From JAIEPW01 sp964406035 (GTDB lineage: Bacteria > Acidobacteriota > Terriglobia > Bryobacterales > Bryobacteraceae), in contig CAYOQB010000005.1 in the NCBI GenBank assembly GCA_964406035.1, positions 11,594-75,593 on the forward strand: DNA of 64,000 nt. The letters run 5' to 3'. The translations under genes and the position numbers were made by a program. Position 1 is the first letter of the stretch. Each line of letters opens with the position of its first letter. Under the pieces are notes generated by a model, which had not been told where the DNA came from, made no database searches, and saw only the letters and a program-made list of their open reading frames with translations. Positions 17,937 through 26,399 of the stretch are shown in pieces.

Positions 17937-18968
17937 TCAGCGTTTCAGCATCTTGCGGAACTCGGACTCCACTTCCTTGAAGCCGGCGGGGATCTCAAAG
18001 CTTGCGGCGTCCACCGGCGCGGTGGAGAAGTTGGAGCTTTCGGTGGTCATCTCCATCAGCACGCCGGGTTGCGGCTGGGATTCCGGCGGCGTCTGGGTTT
18101 GGGCCTGCGGTTCCTGATCCTTCTTCTTGCGCGAGAGCATGCCGCCGAGCCCGCGGCCCAGCGATCCGCCGAGCGCTCCGCCGACGGATTCTCCGGTGGA
18201 AGGCCGCTGCGCGGGCTGGGCATCGGCGCCGGACGCATCCCCTGCGAGCCGCGTGGTCACCACCTGAAGAACCGGAATGCCTTCCAGCTTCTTCGATTCT
18301 TCCATCAGCTTCTGCCAGCTCTTCTGCGAGTCCGGGTTCATTGCGGCGAACGGATTCATTGGCCCCGCGCCGCCAAACGTGCCTGCGTACTTCTTGCCGG
18401 CCTCGGCTTGAAAGCGGGCGTACTCCTGGTAACCGGGAACATCCTTGGCCATCCACATCCGCATTTCCATAATCATGCTGGCGGAGGCGTCGCGGTTCTG
18501 ATCTCCCGCGCCGGCGGCGGACAGGTCCATGGTCATCAGGACTTCGCGGGTGTTGACGCCGCTGATGTTGCGGGTCGCTCCGGTTTCGCTTACCGAGACC
18601 TTGACGTCCATTTTCGCGTCGGATTGCCTGCCGCGGTTCTGCATCTCCCGCGACATCTTCTCCATGGCCTGCCGCATCTCCTCGAAGGTGGAAACGGAAT
18701 AGGTTTTGCGGCCGAAGTCGACATTGGTTATGGCGCCTTTGTCCAGGTCGACGATCATGGCGGTGTCCTTGGAGACAGTGGCCATGCGGTTGCCCTTGAT
18801 GTAGACATTGCTGACCATGGGCTCGCGCATGGATCGCGAGAACATACCCGCGACCTTCATCATTCCGCTGCCGGCGATTTTGGTGGTTTGCGTCTGGCTG
18901 AAGTCGGCCAGCAGCGGGGCGGAGGCGGCGAACACGAGCGCCACGGCGCCCAGAATCCTGTAATTCAT
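17937..18968 (-). CDS. Exported protein of unknown function, DUF4412-like
   Basis: A 343-residue protein with a signal peptide (MNYRILGAVALVFAASAPLLA). The mature part reads GNRMATVSKDTAMIVDLDKGAITNVDFGRKTYSV, the strand pattern of periplasmic DUF4412-type proteins that bind or sense an unknown ligand; the match is by eye only. The C-terminal third has a Gly-rich SVGGALGGSLGRGLGGM stretch and a Gln/Pro-rich linker before a final small domain. The ATG at 18968 is preferred over the one 24 bases upstream because GGAG stands 7 bases before it. It shares a two-way terminator with rpsU. Confidence 0.7.
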   Translation of the reverse strand: MNYRILGAVALVFAASAPLLADFSQTQTTKIAGSGMMKVAGMFSRSMREPMVSNVYIKGNRMATVSKDTAMIVDLDKGAITNVDFGRKTYSVSTFEEMRQAMEKMSREMQNRGRQSDAKMDVKVSVSETGATRNISGVNTREVLMTMDLSAAGAGDQNRDASASMIMEMRMWMAKDVPGYQEYARFQAEAGKKYAGTFGGAGPMNPFAAMNPDSQKSWQKLMEESKKLEGIPVLQVVTTRLAGDASGADAQPAQRPSTGESVGGALGGSLGRGLGGMLSRKKKDQEPQAQTQTPPESQPQPGVLMEMTTESSNFSTAPVDAASFEIPAGFKEVESEFRKMLKR

Positions 18969-19050
18969 GGATTGGCTCCTATCCGGCTCCATCTTACGAC
19001 ACCACCCGGATATGGCAAATTAGGAATTCTTCTTACAGGCAGGCCGCGCC

Positions 19051-19278
19051 ATGCTGATTCGAGTGAAGGTGATCCCGAGGAGTTCCCGCACCGCTCTTGC
19101 CGGCGAGATGGCCGACGGGACGCTGCGCGTGAAGGTGGCGGCGGTTCCCGAGAAGGGCAGGGCGAACGAGGCTTTGTGCGAGTTTCTGGCGGCGCATTTC
19201 GGCGTTGCCAGGTCACGGGTGGAGGTGGTCAGCGGAGCGGCGTCAACCTTGAAAACGATTCGAATCGCGGATCGGTGA
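19051..19278 (+). CDS. YggU/DUF167 family protein
   Basis: A 75-residue protein that covers the whole of the small DUF167 (YggU) alpha/beta fold. Family features are VKVIPRSSRTALAGE at the start, LRVKVAAVPEKGRANEALCEFLA in the middle, and VEVVSGAASTLKTIRI at the end. No reaction is known for the family. It stands alone on the plus strand between an exported-protein gene and the minus-strand VWA/chaperone cluster, whose last gene ends 7 bases downstream. Confidence 0.9.
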   Translation: MLIRVKVIPRSSRTALAGEMADGTLRVKVAAVPEKGRANEALCEFLAAHFGVARSRVEVVSGAASTLKTIRIADR

Positions 19279-19284
19279 CTGCCT

Positions 19285-19488
19285 TTAGTGCGCGGCGGAC
19301 ATGCGGGACACCCAGCGCAGGTAACGCCAGAACTCGGCGCGATTGCTCCAGGCGACCTGGATGAATTGACGGGGCGTGATTTCCCCGGCGTGGAGTCCGG
19401 TGTAGGTTTCCATGCGCCAGCGGAGGTACGGACTGGCCCAGGGACGCAGGCGATAGCCGCGCGTCGCCCGCCAGAGAAAGCGGATCAT
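19285..19488 (-). CDS. Small basic protein of unknown function
   Basis: A 67-residue, very basic, Trp- and Arg-rich protein (MIRFLWRATRGYRLRPW ... FWRYLRWVSRMSAAH) with ten or so aromatic residues and no clear membrane helix. Its ATG overlaps the stop of the preceding VWA gene (ATGA), so it is translated with it. I do not recognise a family. The overlap and the compact composition support a real gene. It may bind membranes or nucleic acid; nothing in the sequence decides. Confidence 0.6.
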   Translation of the reverse strand: MIRFLWRATRGYRLRPWASPYLRWRMETYTGLHAGEITPRQFIQVAWSNRAEFWRYLRWVSRMSAAH

Positions 19489-20414
19489 TTCTGCGATTGC
19501 GCCGTGTTCTGCGCGCCCTTTTCGGTGGCGTAGTAGCCGCTGCGGGTGCGGACAATGGGGTTGCCGGGTCCGGTGGCGTTTACTTTGATGGTGCGGAAGG
19601 TGCCGTCCAGCGCCTGAATGGCGGGCGTGTAGGCGATCACGTATTGATTGCGGATCTCCTGGGCCACCAGCAGCGCGGTGGCGCCCACCTCATCAGCACT
19701 CTTCGGATAGTGAGCCAGCCCGCCGGTGGCGGAGGTGATGGCGTTCAGCGCGCGCTGGGCTTTCTTGGCCTCGCGCGGCTCCTCTTCGCTCAGGATACCG
19801 ATGGCGAAGACGAGCACTTCGCTGTCGTGGGCGCGCTGCACCAGCTTCTCCAGCGTTTCGGTGCTGGTGTTGTCGTTGCCGTCGGTGATCACCAGAAGAA
19901 CCTTCTTGTCGCGCTTGGCTTTTTTCTTCAGGTAATCGATGGACATGCTGAGGGCGTCGCGCATGGCGGTGCCGCCGCGGGAATCAATGCGGGACAGCCC
20001 CTCCTCCAGCACCTTCAGGTCGCTGGTCATGGGCACGTCCAGGTAGGCGTCGTCGTTGTAGTTGACGATGAACACTTCATCCTGCGGATTGGAGGCCTTG
20101 ATGGCCGCCAGCGCGGCGGCGTTGACCTTGGACCGCTTGTCGCGCATGGAGCCGCTGGAATCGATGATCAGCCCCAGGGAAACCGGGACGTCCTCGCGGC
20201 GGAACAGCTTGATGGCCTGCTCGACGTTGTTTTCGTAAACCTTGAACGCGCTTTGGGGCAGGTCGGTGATGAGCTGGCCCTTCTTGGTGGCGACGGTGGC
20301 GTGCAGCACCACCAGGCGGGTGTCGGTGCGGAATACCGGATCCTGTTCCTGGGCGACGGCGGCGGCGGTCCCGGCCAGCACAGCCATCGCGATTATTTTA
20401 TTGAGAAGGCGCAT
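19485..20414 (-). CDS. Exported VWA-domain protein of the acidobacterial type (second copy)
   Basis: A 309-residue protein with a signal peptide (MRLLNKIIAMAVLAGTAAAVA) and a von Willebrand factor A domain. The MIDAS metal site is seen as IIDSSGSM, with VITDGNDNTS as a later metal-loop. The layout, with DLPQSAFKVYENNVEQAIKLF before the VWA domain and a C-terminal region NQYVIAYTPAIQALDGTFRTIKV, is that of the VWFA-related acidobacterial family (TIGR03436 as I recall it). Such proteins are thought to mediate metal-dependent protein contacts in the periplasm. The start overlaps the end of the neighbouring paralogue by 17 bases. Confidence 0.9.
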   Translation of the reverse strand: MRLLNKIIAMAVLAGTAAAVAQEQDPVFRTDTRLVVLHATVATKKGQLITDLPQSAFKVYENNVEQAIKLFRREDVPVSLGLIIDSSGSMRDKRSKVNAAALAAIKASNPQDEVFIVNYNDDAYLDVPMTSDLKVLEEGLSRIDSRGGTAMRDALSMSIDYLKKKAKRDKKVLLVITDGNDNTSTETLEKLVQRAHDSEVLVFAIGILSEEEPREAKKAQRALNAITSATGGLAHYPKSADEVGATALLVAQEIRNQYVIAYTPAIQALDGTFRTIKVNATGPGNPIVRTRSGYYATEKGAQNTAQSQK

Positions 20415-21423
20415 AATACCCCGTCCGGAAAAATGCTTTGAGCGGCGGCAGTCCGCGCGGCTGCACCAGTTTCACCTGCACCCGCCGGTACTTGCCGTCG
20501 CGGCTCTGATTCTTGGGCGAGAAGCCGAGCACATACTGGTTCCGCAGCTCGATTCCGATCTTGGCGGCGACGTCGGGAAGATCGCTGAGGTTTTCGATTC
20601 CGAAATGGCGGCCTCCGGTTTGCTCGGCGAGTTCGCTCAACAGTCCCGGACCGGCCATCTCCTCCGCCGAACGGCCGCGCGCGCCGATCGGCTCGAAGAT
20701 TCCGATCGCATAAATCTGGACGTCGGCCTCGCGAACAGCGTTTCGTACCTCACTCTCGGTGTAGCGGCTGGAGTTGTCGCCGCCGTCGGAGATGATCAGG
20801 ATCGCCTTGCGGGGGTTGCGAGCCTTCTTCATCTGGTTCATAGCCATGTACACTCCATCCAGCAGGGCGGTGCGGCCCTTGGCCTGGGTGAAGGTCAGCT
20901 TGTTCTGAATCTCTTCGGTGAGGGTGGTGAAACCGCTGACCAGCTCCGGCCGGTCGTTGAACTGGATGAGGAAGAACTCGTCCTCCGGATTGGCGGTCTT
21001 GAAGAACTGGGCCACGGCCTGGCGCGATTTCTGGAGCTTGGCGCCCATGCTGCCGCTGGCGTCGAACACGAGTCCCACGGACAGGGGAGCGTCCTCGCTC
21101 GAGAACTGTGAAATATCCTGCTCCACCTTGTCCTCGAAGATCTTGAAGTTTTCGCGCTCCAGTCCGGTCACCAGCCGGTTCATCGGATCGGTGACGGAGA
21201 CGGGAATCAGCACCAGTTGGGTGTCGATGCGGATGTTGCCGCGGCGCTCGGCATCAGGATCGGGCGGCGCATTCTTCTTGCGCACTTCCAGGTTGGGCCG
21301 GGCGGGCGCCTCGGCCTGCTTTTCCGGTTTGGCGGGGGCGGGATCCTGCGCGGTTCCGAAAAGCGCAACCCCAGGGAGCAAGAGAAGAAAAGCAAAGCCG
21401 GCGGTGGACTTCCTAACCTGCAT
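20398..21423 (-). CDS. Exported VWA-domain protein of the acidobacterial type (first copy)
   Basis: A 341-residue paralogue of the next gene downstream, with the same plan: signal peptide (STAGFAFLLLLPGVALFG), a Pro/Ala/Lys-rich linker, then LERENFKIFEDKVEQDISQF and a VWA domain with MIDAS motif VFDASGSM and the later ISDGGDNSSRY. It ends with NQYVLGFSPKNQSRDGKYRRVQVKL, paralleling the copy downstream. The ATG at 21423 is chosen because it begins the signal peptide; a longer frame adds 33 polar residues. It follows dnaJ by 99 bases on the same strand and overlaps the second VWA gene, suggesting co-expression and possibly a hetero-complex. Confidence 0.9.
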   Translation of the reverse strand: MQVRKSTAGFAFLLLLPGVALFGTAQDPAPAKPEKQAEAPARPNLEVRKKNAPPDPDAERRGNIRIDTQLVLIPVSVTDPMNRLVTGLERENFKIFEDKVEQDISQFSSEDAPLSVGLVFDASGSMGAKLQKSRQAVAQFFKTANPEDEFFLIQFNDRPELVSGFTTLTEEIQNKLTFTQAKGRTALLDGVYMAMNQMKKARNPRKAILIISDGGDNSSRYTESEVRNAVREADVQIYAIGIFEPIGARGRSAEEMAGPGLLSELAEQTGGRHFGIENLSDLPDVAAKIGIELRNQYVLGFSPKNQSRDGKYRRVQVKLVQPRGLPPLKAFFRTGYYAPSQ

Positions 21424-21522
21424 GATGGCGTCGATCGCGGCCCCAAGGCCGGTTATCCAGACAGGACGCGGCGCGTCTGCCTTCAGTATACAAGTAAGAC
21501 GCGCGAATCGGCCGCAAGTCAC

Positions 21523-22653
21523 CTATACGAAGTAGTCCTTGACCTTGTCGAGCAAGCTTTTTTCCTGCGGTCCACCCGGTGAGGGCAGGGTTTGCAGAAG
21601 CTGTTCGAAGACCTTTTTCTGCTCCCGGTTGAGCTTTTTGGGGACCACCACTTCGAAGTGCACATAGAGATCGCCGCGCCCGTTGCCATTGACGAACGGC
21701 ACGCCGAGCCCCTTCAGGCGAAGCTTGTCGCCATGCTGGGTGGCTTCGGGAACGCTGATGGTCTTGAGGCCTTCGAGCGTGGGCACGTCCATTTCGACGC
21801 CCAGCGCCGCCTGCGCGACGTTGACGGGAATGGTCATGTGCAGGTCGTTGTCGCTGCGGTCGAAGATGGGGTGCTCGCCGACCTTGAGCACGACGTACAG
21901 GTCGCCGGGACCGCCGCCGTTCACGCCCGGCTGGCCTTCATTCTGCAGGCGCAGGCGGGTGCCGTTGTCGACACCGGCGGGGATGTTGACCTTCAGCTTG
22001 CGTTCGGTGCGCGTGTACCCTTCGCCCTTGCACTCGCGGCAGGGTCGGCGGATGATCTGTCCGCGGCCGCCACACTGGCCGCAGGTGCGGCGGACACTGA
22101 GGAAACTCTGCTGGTAGACGACTTCACCCCGGCCGCGGCACATGGGGCACGTGGTGAGACCGTCTTCGGGCTCGGCGCCGGTGGCCTTGCAGCGCGCGCA
22201 CTCGTCGATGCGCGGGATCTGGATATCGGCGGTGAGGCCGCTGATGGCGTCCTCGAAGCTGATTTCGAGATCGTAGCGGACGTCCTCGCCCCGCTGCGCG
22301 CGGCTGCGCCTGCCGCCGCGCCCGCCGCCTCCGCCGAACAGATCGCCGAAGAAGAAGTCTCCGATGATGTCGGAGAAGTCCTGGAACTGGGAGGGATCAA
22401 ATCCGCCCATCCCCGCCGCCGCGCCGACGCCCTGGTGACCGTAGCGGTCATAGGCGGCGCGTTTCTGCGGATCGCTCAGGATGCTGTAGGCTTCCGCCGC
22501 TTCCTTAAACTTTTCCTCGGCTTCGGCGTTGCCGGGGTTGCGATCCGGGTGATACTGCAGCGCGAGCTTCCGGTACGCAGCCTTCAAAGCCGCGTCGTCG
22601 GCATCCCGTGGCACCGCCAGGATTTCGTAGTAGTCGCGTCTGGACACAGTCAT
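21523..22653 (-). CDS. dnaJ: Chaperone protein DnaJ
   Basis: DnaJ (Hsp40) delivers unfolded clients to DnaK and stimulates its ATPase. The 376-residue protein has the J domain with HPD (H35-P36-D37), a Gly-rich segment (GGGGGRGGRR), four CxxCxGxG-type zinc repeats (CARCKATG, CPMCRGRG, CGQCGGRG, CRECKGEG) and the C-terminal substrate-binding region (IPAGVDNGTRLRLQNEG). It overlaps grpE by four bases (ATGA), so the two are translated together. dnaK is not in the window. No CIRCE-type inverted repeat is seen upstream of grpE. Confidence 0.97.
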   Translation of the reverse strand: MTVSRRDYYEILAVPRDADDAALKAAYRKLALQYHPDRNPGNAEAEEKFKEAAEAYSILSDPQKRAAYDRYGHQGVGAAAGMGGFDPSQFQDFSDIIGDFFFGDLFGGGGGRGGRRSRAQRGEDVRYDLEISFEDAISGLTADIQIPRIDECARCKATGAEPEDGLTTCPMCRGRGEVVYQQSFLSVRRTCGQCGGRGQIIRRPCRECKGEGYTRTERKLKVNIPAGVDNGTRLRLQNEGQPGVNGGGPGDLYVVLKVGEHPIFDRSDNDLHMTIPVNVAQAALGVEMDVPTLEGLKTISVPEATQHGDKLRLKGLGVPFVNGNGRGDLYVHFEVVVPKKLNREQKKVFEQLLQTLPSPGGPQEKSLLDKVKDYFV

Positions 22654-23195
22654 GCCTGGGTGTGAACGGCCACTTTCACCATCGCCGGCCGCAACAGGCG
22701 TCCCTTGAAGTTATAGCCTCGCACAAACTCGCCGATCACGGTATCGTCGGCAACGCCTTCGTCCGCGGGCACCTTCTCGACGGCGTGGTGCACATGGGGA
22801 TCGAACGGCTTTCCCACCGACTCAATCGGCTCCAGGCCGAGTTTCTTTAGCTGATCGTACAACCGCGTGTAGATCAGCTCCATGCCCTTGGCGTAGTCCT
22901 TGTCGGAAGTGTCCACCTTCAGGGCGCGTTCGAAGTCGTCCAGCGTACCCAGCAGGCTCTCCACCGCCGCCTGGGTAACAAAGTCGGAAATCTCAGCCTT
23001 TTCCCGCGTCACGCGACGCCGGAAGTTTTCGAACTCCGCTTGGCGGCGCTGCAGTAAATCCTGTAGCTCGCTTTTCTCCTGGATCAGCCGGTCGACGCGC
23101 GAGCCCGGCGTTGGATCAACGTTTTGTACGGTTTCCGGGGCTTCCGCGGGAGCGGCGTCGTCCACCGGGGAGGTCGTGTGATTCGCTTCAGTCAT
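22650..23195 (-). CDS. grpE: Nucleotide exchange factor GrpE
   Basis: GrpE releases ADP from DnaK during the chaperone cycle. The 181-residue protein has a disordered Thr/Ala/Pro-rich start, a long coiled coil (LIQEKSELQDLLQRRQAEFENFRRR region, residues ~35-65) and the beta-domain signature GLEPIESVGKPFDPHVHHAV plus GYNFKGRLLRPAMVKVA. The last gives the common family end RPAxVxV. It is the first gene of a minus-strand set grpE-dnaJ-VWA-VWA and is divergent from rpoN across 90 bases. Confidence 0.95.
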   Translation of the reverse strand: MTEANHTTSPVDDAAPAEAPETVQNVDPTPGSRVDRLIQEKSELQDLLQRRQAEFENFRRRVTREKAEISDFVTQAAVESLLGTLDDFERALKVDTSDKDYAKGMELIYTRLYDQLKKLGLEPIESVGKPFDPHVHHAVEKVPADEGVADDTVIGEFVRGYNFKGRLLRPAMVKVAVHTQA

Positions 23196-23270
23196 GGTGC
23201 GGAACAGCTTCTCCCTTCAAGATAACATCCGTCAGGCAATCTTTTTTCCAGTCGGGCGCAAAGCGAGTGT

Positions 23271-23276
23271 TAAAAT
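23271..23276 (+). promoter_or_regulatory. Possible -10 box of rpoN placed for a near-leaderless mRNA
   Basis: TAAAAT followed by nine bases (CAAGACGGC) and then the rpoN ATG. No purine-rich ribosome-binding site lies in those nine bases. A -35 box 16-18 bases upstream is weak. The frameshifted acyl-CoA ligase has the same arrangement (TAAAAT, nine bases, ATG). Confidence 0.35.
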
Positions 23277-23285
23277 CAAGACGGC

Positions 23286-24845
23286 ATGGGTTCGTTATCA
23301 CCGAGAATCCAGTTGCGTCCGGCGCAGAAGCAAGTCCTGACCCCTGGACTGGTCCAGATGGTCACGGTTTTGCAGTTGAACCGTCTCGAGCTGAAGGAAA
23401 TGATCTCGGCCGAGATGGCGCAGAACCCAGTACTGGAGGAGACCGCCGACGGAACCGAGGAGTTCACGCCGGACGAGATCCAGGCGATGATCGAGAACGA
23501 GCGGACGTCGCAGCCCGCCGATCAATCAATCCTGGAAGCGACCGCGGGTCCCGATGAACTGGTGGCGGATTCGGCTCCGTCCGAAGTGGAAATACCGGTG
23601 GAGGCGGCGAGCATCACCTCCGCCGAGCCCGAGCCGGAAGCTCCCAAGTCGCAGGATCCGTTTGACGAGATCGATTTTGGCTCGTACTTCGACGACTACC
23701 TCGATCCGGGGTACAAGTCGCCCGCTTCGGAGTCGGTGGAGAAGCCGTCATTCGAGACGTTCCTGTCCTCGCCGGTCACGCTCAGCGATCACCTGCATTC
23801 GCAACTGGCGCTGGTGGTTCTTTCCGAAAGCGTGCGCGACGCGGCGGAGCACATCATCGGGAATCTGGATGAGAACGGCTACCTGCTGGGCACCGTGGAG
23901 GAGATGGCGGCGGAAGGGCAGCACGACATCGCCGATACGGAGGAAGCGCTGCGCGTGGTGCAGACGCTGGATCCCGCCGGAGTGGGCGCTCGCGACCTGC
24001 GGGAATGCCTGCTGCTGCAGCTTCGCAGCCGCGGAGCCGAAGGCGGCGTGGCCTGGAGGATCGTGGCCGATCATCTGAAGATGGTGGAGCTCCGCCAGAA
24101 TCGCGAGTTGTGCAAGGCGCTGTCGCGTCCGGCCGAGCATGTCGAAATCGCGTTGAACGTCATCCGCCATTTGAATCCGCGTCCGGGAATGCGCTATTCG
24201 AGTCCCGGCGCGCGGCAGATCGAACCCGACGTCTTCATTTCGAAGGACGGCGAGGATTACATCATTCAGATGAACGACGACGATCTTCCGCAACTGCGCC
24301 TGAGCCGCGATTACCGGCACCTGCTGGATCGCGAGCAGGAGCCGAACAAGGATGTCCGCAACTACGTGAAGGAGCGGTACGCCTCGGCTTTGCAGTTGAT
24401 GAAGAACATCGAGCAGCGGAAGCAGACCATTCTGAAGGTCTGCCAGTCGATCGTGCGCCGCCAGGGCGATTTCCTGGAGCACGGCATCGACATGCTGAAG
24501 CCGATGATGATCAAGGACATCGCGGAAGAAATCGGAGTGCACCCGTCCACGGTCAGCAGGGCGGTGGCCAGCAAGTACGCGCACACGCCGCAGGGCGTTT
24601 TCGAGTTGCGGTTCTTTTTCTCCGAGGCGGTGCAGGGACCGTCCGGCAGTTCCACTCCGCTGCTGATCCTGAAGCGCCGGGTGAAGAAAATGATCGAGGA
24701 GGAGGACGCCGCGCACCCTCTCACGGACGAGCAGATCACCGAGAGGCTGCAGGCCGAGGGAATTCAAGTAACCCGCCGCACCGTTGCGAAGTATCGCGAG
24801 GACATGCGGATTCCGTCCACGCACCAGCGGCGCGTCCGGAACTGA
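23286..24845 (+). CDS. rpoN: RNA polymerase sigma-54 factor
   Basis: RpoN directs RNA polymerase to -24/-12 promoters that need an ATP-driven activator. The 519-residue protein has the Gln/Leu-rich region I (PRIQLRPAQKQVLTPGLVQMV), an acidic region II, the core-binding domain (LDPAGVGARDLRECLLLQL), the helix-turn-helix IGVHPSTVSRAVASKY, and the RpoN box seen as TRRTVAKYRE near residue 496, where the usual first Ala is Thr. It heads an rpoN-hpf-rapZ group. No ATP-dependent activator gene or clear -24/-12 promoter was noticed in the window. Confidence 0.97.
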   Translation: MGSLSPRIQLRPAQKQVLTPGLVQMVTVLQLNRLELKEMISAEMAQNPVLEETADGTEEFTPDEIQAMIENERTSQPADQSILEATAGPDELVADSAPSEVEIPVEAASITSAEPEPEAPKSQDPFDEIDFGSYFDDYLDPGYKSPASESVEKPSFETFLSSPVTLSDHLHSQLALVVLSESVRDAAEHIIGNLDENGYLLGTVEEMAAEGQHDIADTEEALRVVQTLDPAGVGARDLRECLLLQLRSRGAEGGVAWRIVADHLKMVELRQNRELCKALSRPAEHVEIALNVIRHLNPRPGMRYSSPGARQIEPDVFISKDGEDYIIQMNDDDLPQLRLSRDYRHLLDREQEPNKDVRNYVKERYASALQLMKNIEQRKQTILKVCQSIVRRQGDFLEHGIDMLKPMMIKDIAEEIGVHPSTVSRAVASKYAHTPQGVFELRFFFSEAVQGPSGSSTPLLILKRRVKKMIEEEDAAHPLTDEQITERLQAEGIQVTRRTVAKYREDMRIPSTHQRRVRN

Positions 24846-24873
24846 TTGTTTGTCAACGGCAGCGAGGCCGACC

Positions 24874-25434
24874 ATGAACATCGTTTACACGCGCAATCAC
24901 GGATTGAGTCCGGAACAACTCCGGAAGATTGAAGCCAAGTTCGGGAAGCTGGCGAAGATGGTGGAGCGCAATGGAGAACGCGAGGCTCGCGTGATCCTGA
25001 AGAGCGAACGCCACCTCCATCACGCCGAGATCACGATGAATCTGTACGATCATCCGATCGTGGCGACGGCCAGCGACGGGGATCGGTTTACCGCGATCTC
25101 CGGCGCCGTCGAGAAGATGGAAGCGCAGGCCAAGAAGCTGATGGCCAAGTGGCGCGGAACGCACCGCGGGGCCAAGGCGGAGACGGTCCGCAGGGAGCCC
25201 GCGGTGAAGGCCAAGGCGAAACGGGCGGCGGAGCCCGCCGAGGCGCCGGCGCCGGCCACGGGACGCGTGTACCGCGTCAATCACCAGTCGCGGCGCAAGC
25301 CGATGACGCTGGAAGAAGCGGTGCTCGAAATGGAGAGCGGCGCCGCCTACGTGGCCTATCGCGACGCCGATCGCGATTGCACCTCCGTGCTGATCCGCCG
25401 CCAAGACGGCAATTTCGACCTGATCGAATCGTGA
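24874..25434 (+). CDS. hpf: Ribosome hibernation promoting factor, long form
   Basis: HPF binds the 30S decoding region in starved cells; the long form also dimerises ribosomes into 100S particles. The 186-residue product has the N-terminal S30AE domain (GLSPEQLRKIEAKFGKL ... HHAEITMNL) to about residue 95, an Ala/Lys/Pro-rich linker, and the C-terminal dimerisation domain (KPMTLEEAVLEMESG ... RRQDGNFDLIE). The ATG at 24874 starts directly at the domain; a longer frame within rpoN is ignored. It is placed 28 bases after rpoN, the usual position in Gram-negative bacteria. Confidence 0.93.
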   Translation: MNIVYTRNHGLSPEQLRKIEAKFGKLAKMVERNGEREARVILKSERHLHHAEITMNLYDHPIVATASDGDRFTAISGAVEKMEAQAKKLMAKWRGTHRGAKAETVRREPAVKAKAKRAAEPAEAPAPATGRVYRVNHQSRRKPMTLEEAVLEMESGAAYVAYRDADRDCTSVLIRRQDGNFDLIES

Positions 25435-26399
25435 AAGCGCGCAAAGCGAAGGCCGTCAAGCCGAAGCCGGCAAAGAAGAGGGCGCCGGCAGTGAAGCCGG
25501 AGCCGCAGTCCGCCGCTGCCCCGGCGGGCAGCTCGGGCGATCTTGCCACCACGGAACTGGTGATCATCACGGGGCTGAGCGGGTCCGGCAAGGGGACGGT
25601 GCTGCGCGCGCTGGAGGACCTCGGCTTTTACGCCGTCGACAACCTGCCGATCGACCTGCTGCAGACCTTCGCCGACCTGACCCGGGATGCGGCGAATATC
25701 CGGCGCGCGGCGCTGGTAGTGGATATCCGGGAAGGCACCGCGCTGGAGCGGCTGCCGGCGATGCTCAATCGCATTCGCGCGACCGTGCCCACCACGCTGC
25801 TGTTCCTGGAAGCGGCGGACCCGGTTCTTACGCGACGCTACAGCGAGACGCGGCGTCCGCATCCGCTCGGCACCGGCGCCTCCGTCCCGGACAGCATCCA
25901 TCGCGAGCGGGCCCTGCTGGAGCCGATCCGCGCCCTGGCGGATCACGTGGTGGATACTTCGCGATTCAACGTCCACGACCTGCGGGATTTGGTGCGCGGC
26001 AAGTTTCAGGGCGAGGGCGAGACCGACGACATCATGGTCTATGTAACCAGTTTCGGCTACCGCCACGGCGTTCCCGGCGATGCCGATCTGGTGTTCGACG
26101 TCCGCTTCCTGCCCAATCCGAACTACATCCCCGCGTTCAAGCACAAGACCGGGAAGCAAAAGCGCGTGGCGGACTACATCCGCAGCTTCCCGCAGACGGC
26201 GGAGTTCATCGAGCGCATTTCCGATCTGCTGATTTACCTGCTGCCCCATTACATCCGGGAAGGCAAGAGCTACCTGACCATTGCGTTCGGATGCACGGGC
26301 GGGCATCACCGCTCCGTAATGATCGCGAGCGACATGTTCCAGCGGCTGAAAGCCGCGGGTTATCAGGTGAAGGAATCGCACCGGGACATCGCGCGTTAG
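25431..26399 (+). CDS. rapZ: RNase adapter / nucleotide-binding protein RapZ (YvcJ family)
   Basis: RapZ-family ATPases bind small RNAs or UDP-GlcNAc-related signals and control amino-sugar metabolism in E. coli; the Bacillus homologue YvcJ has other roles. The 322-residue protein shows Walker A GLSGSGKGT at residues 48-56, YAVDNLPIDLL, VDIREGTALERL, and the C-terminal RNA-binding-like region with PNYIPAFK, SYLTIAFGCTGGHHRSV. The GTG start at 25431 overlaps the hpf stop (GTGA). About 40 extra residues rich in Lys, Ala and Pro precede the domain, probably disordered. In proteobacteria ptsN usually stands between hpf and rapZ; it is absent here. Confidence 0.93.
   Translation: MKARKAKAVKPKPAKKRAPAVKPEPQSAAAPAGSSGDLATTELVIITGLSGSGKGTVLRALEDLGFYAVDNLPIDLLQTFADLTRDAANIRRAALVVDIREGTALERLPAMLNRIRATVPTTLLFLEAADPVLTRRYSETRRPHPLGTGASVPDSIHRERALLEPIRALADHVVDTSRFNVHDLRDLVRGKFQGEGETDDIMVYVTSFGYRHGVPGDADLVFDVRFLPNPNYIPAFKHKTGKQKRVADYIRSFPQTAEFIERISDLLIYLLPHYIREGKSYLTIAFGCTGGHHRSVMIASDMFQRLKAAGYQVKESHRDIAR

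Noticed and set aside
18980..19012. Inverted repeat TATCCGG/CCGGATA between the DUF4412-like and YggU-like genes
   Set aside because: Only 7 bp with a 19-base spacer and no relation to a promoter box; expected by chance in a window of this size.
23196..23285. CIRCE or other heat-shock operator upstream of grpE
   Set aside because: No TTAGCACTC-N9-GAGTGCTAA-like inverted repeat in the grpE/rpoN intergenic region.
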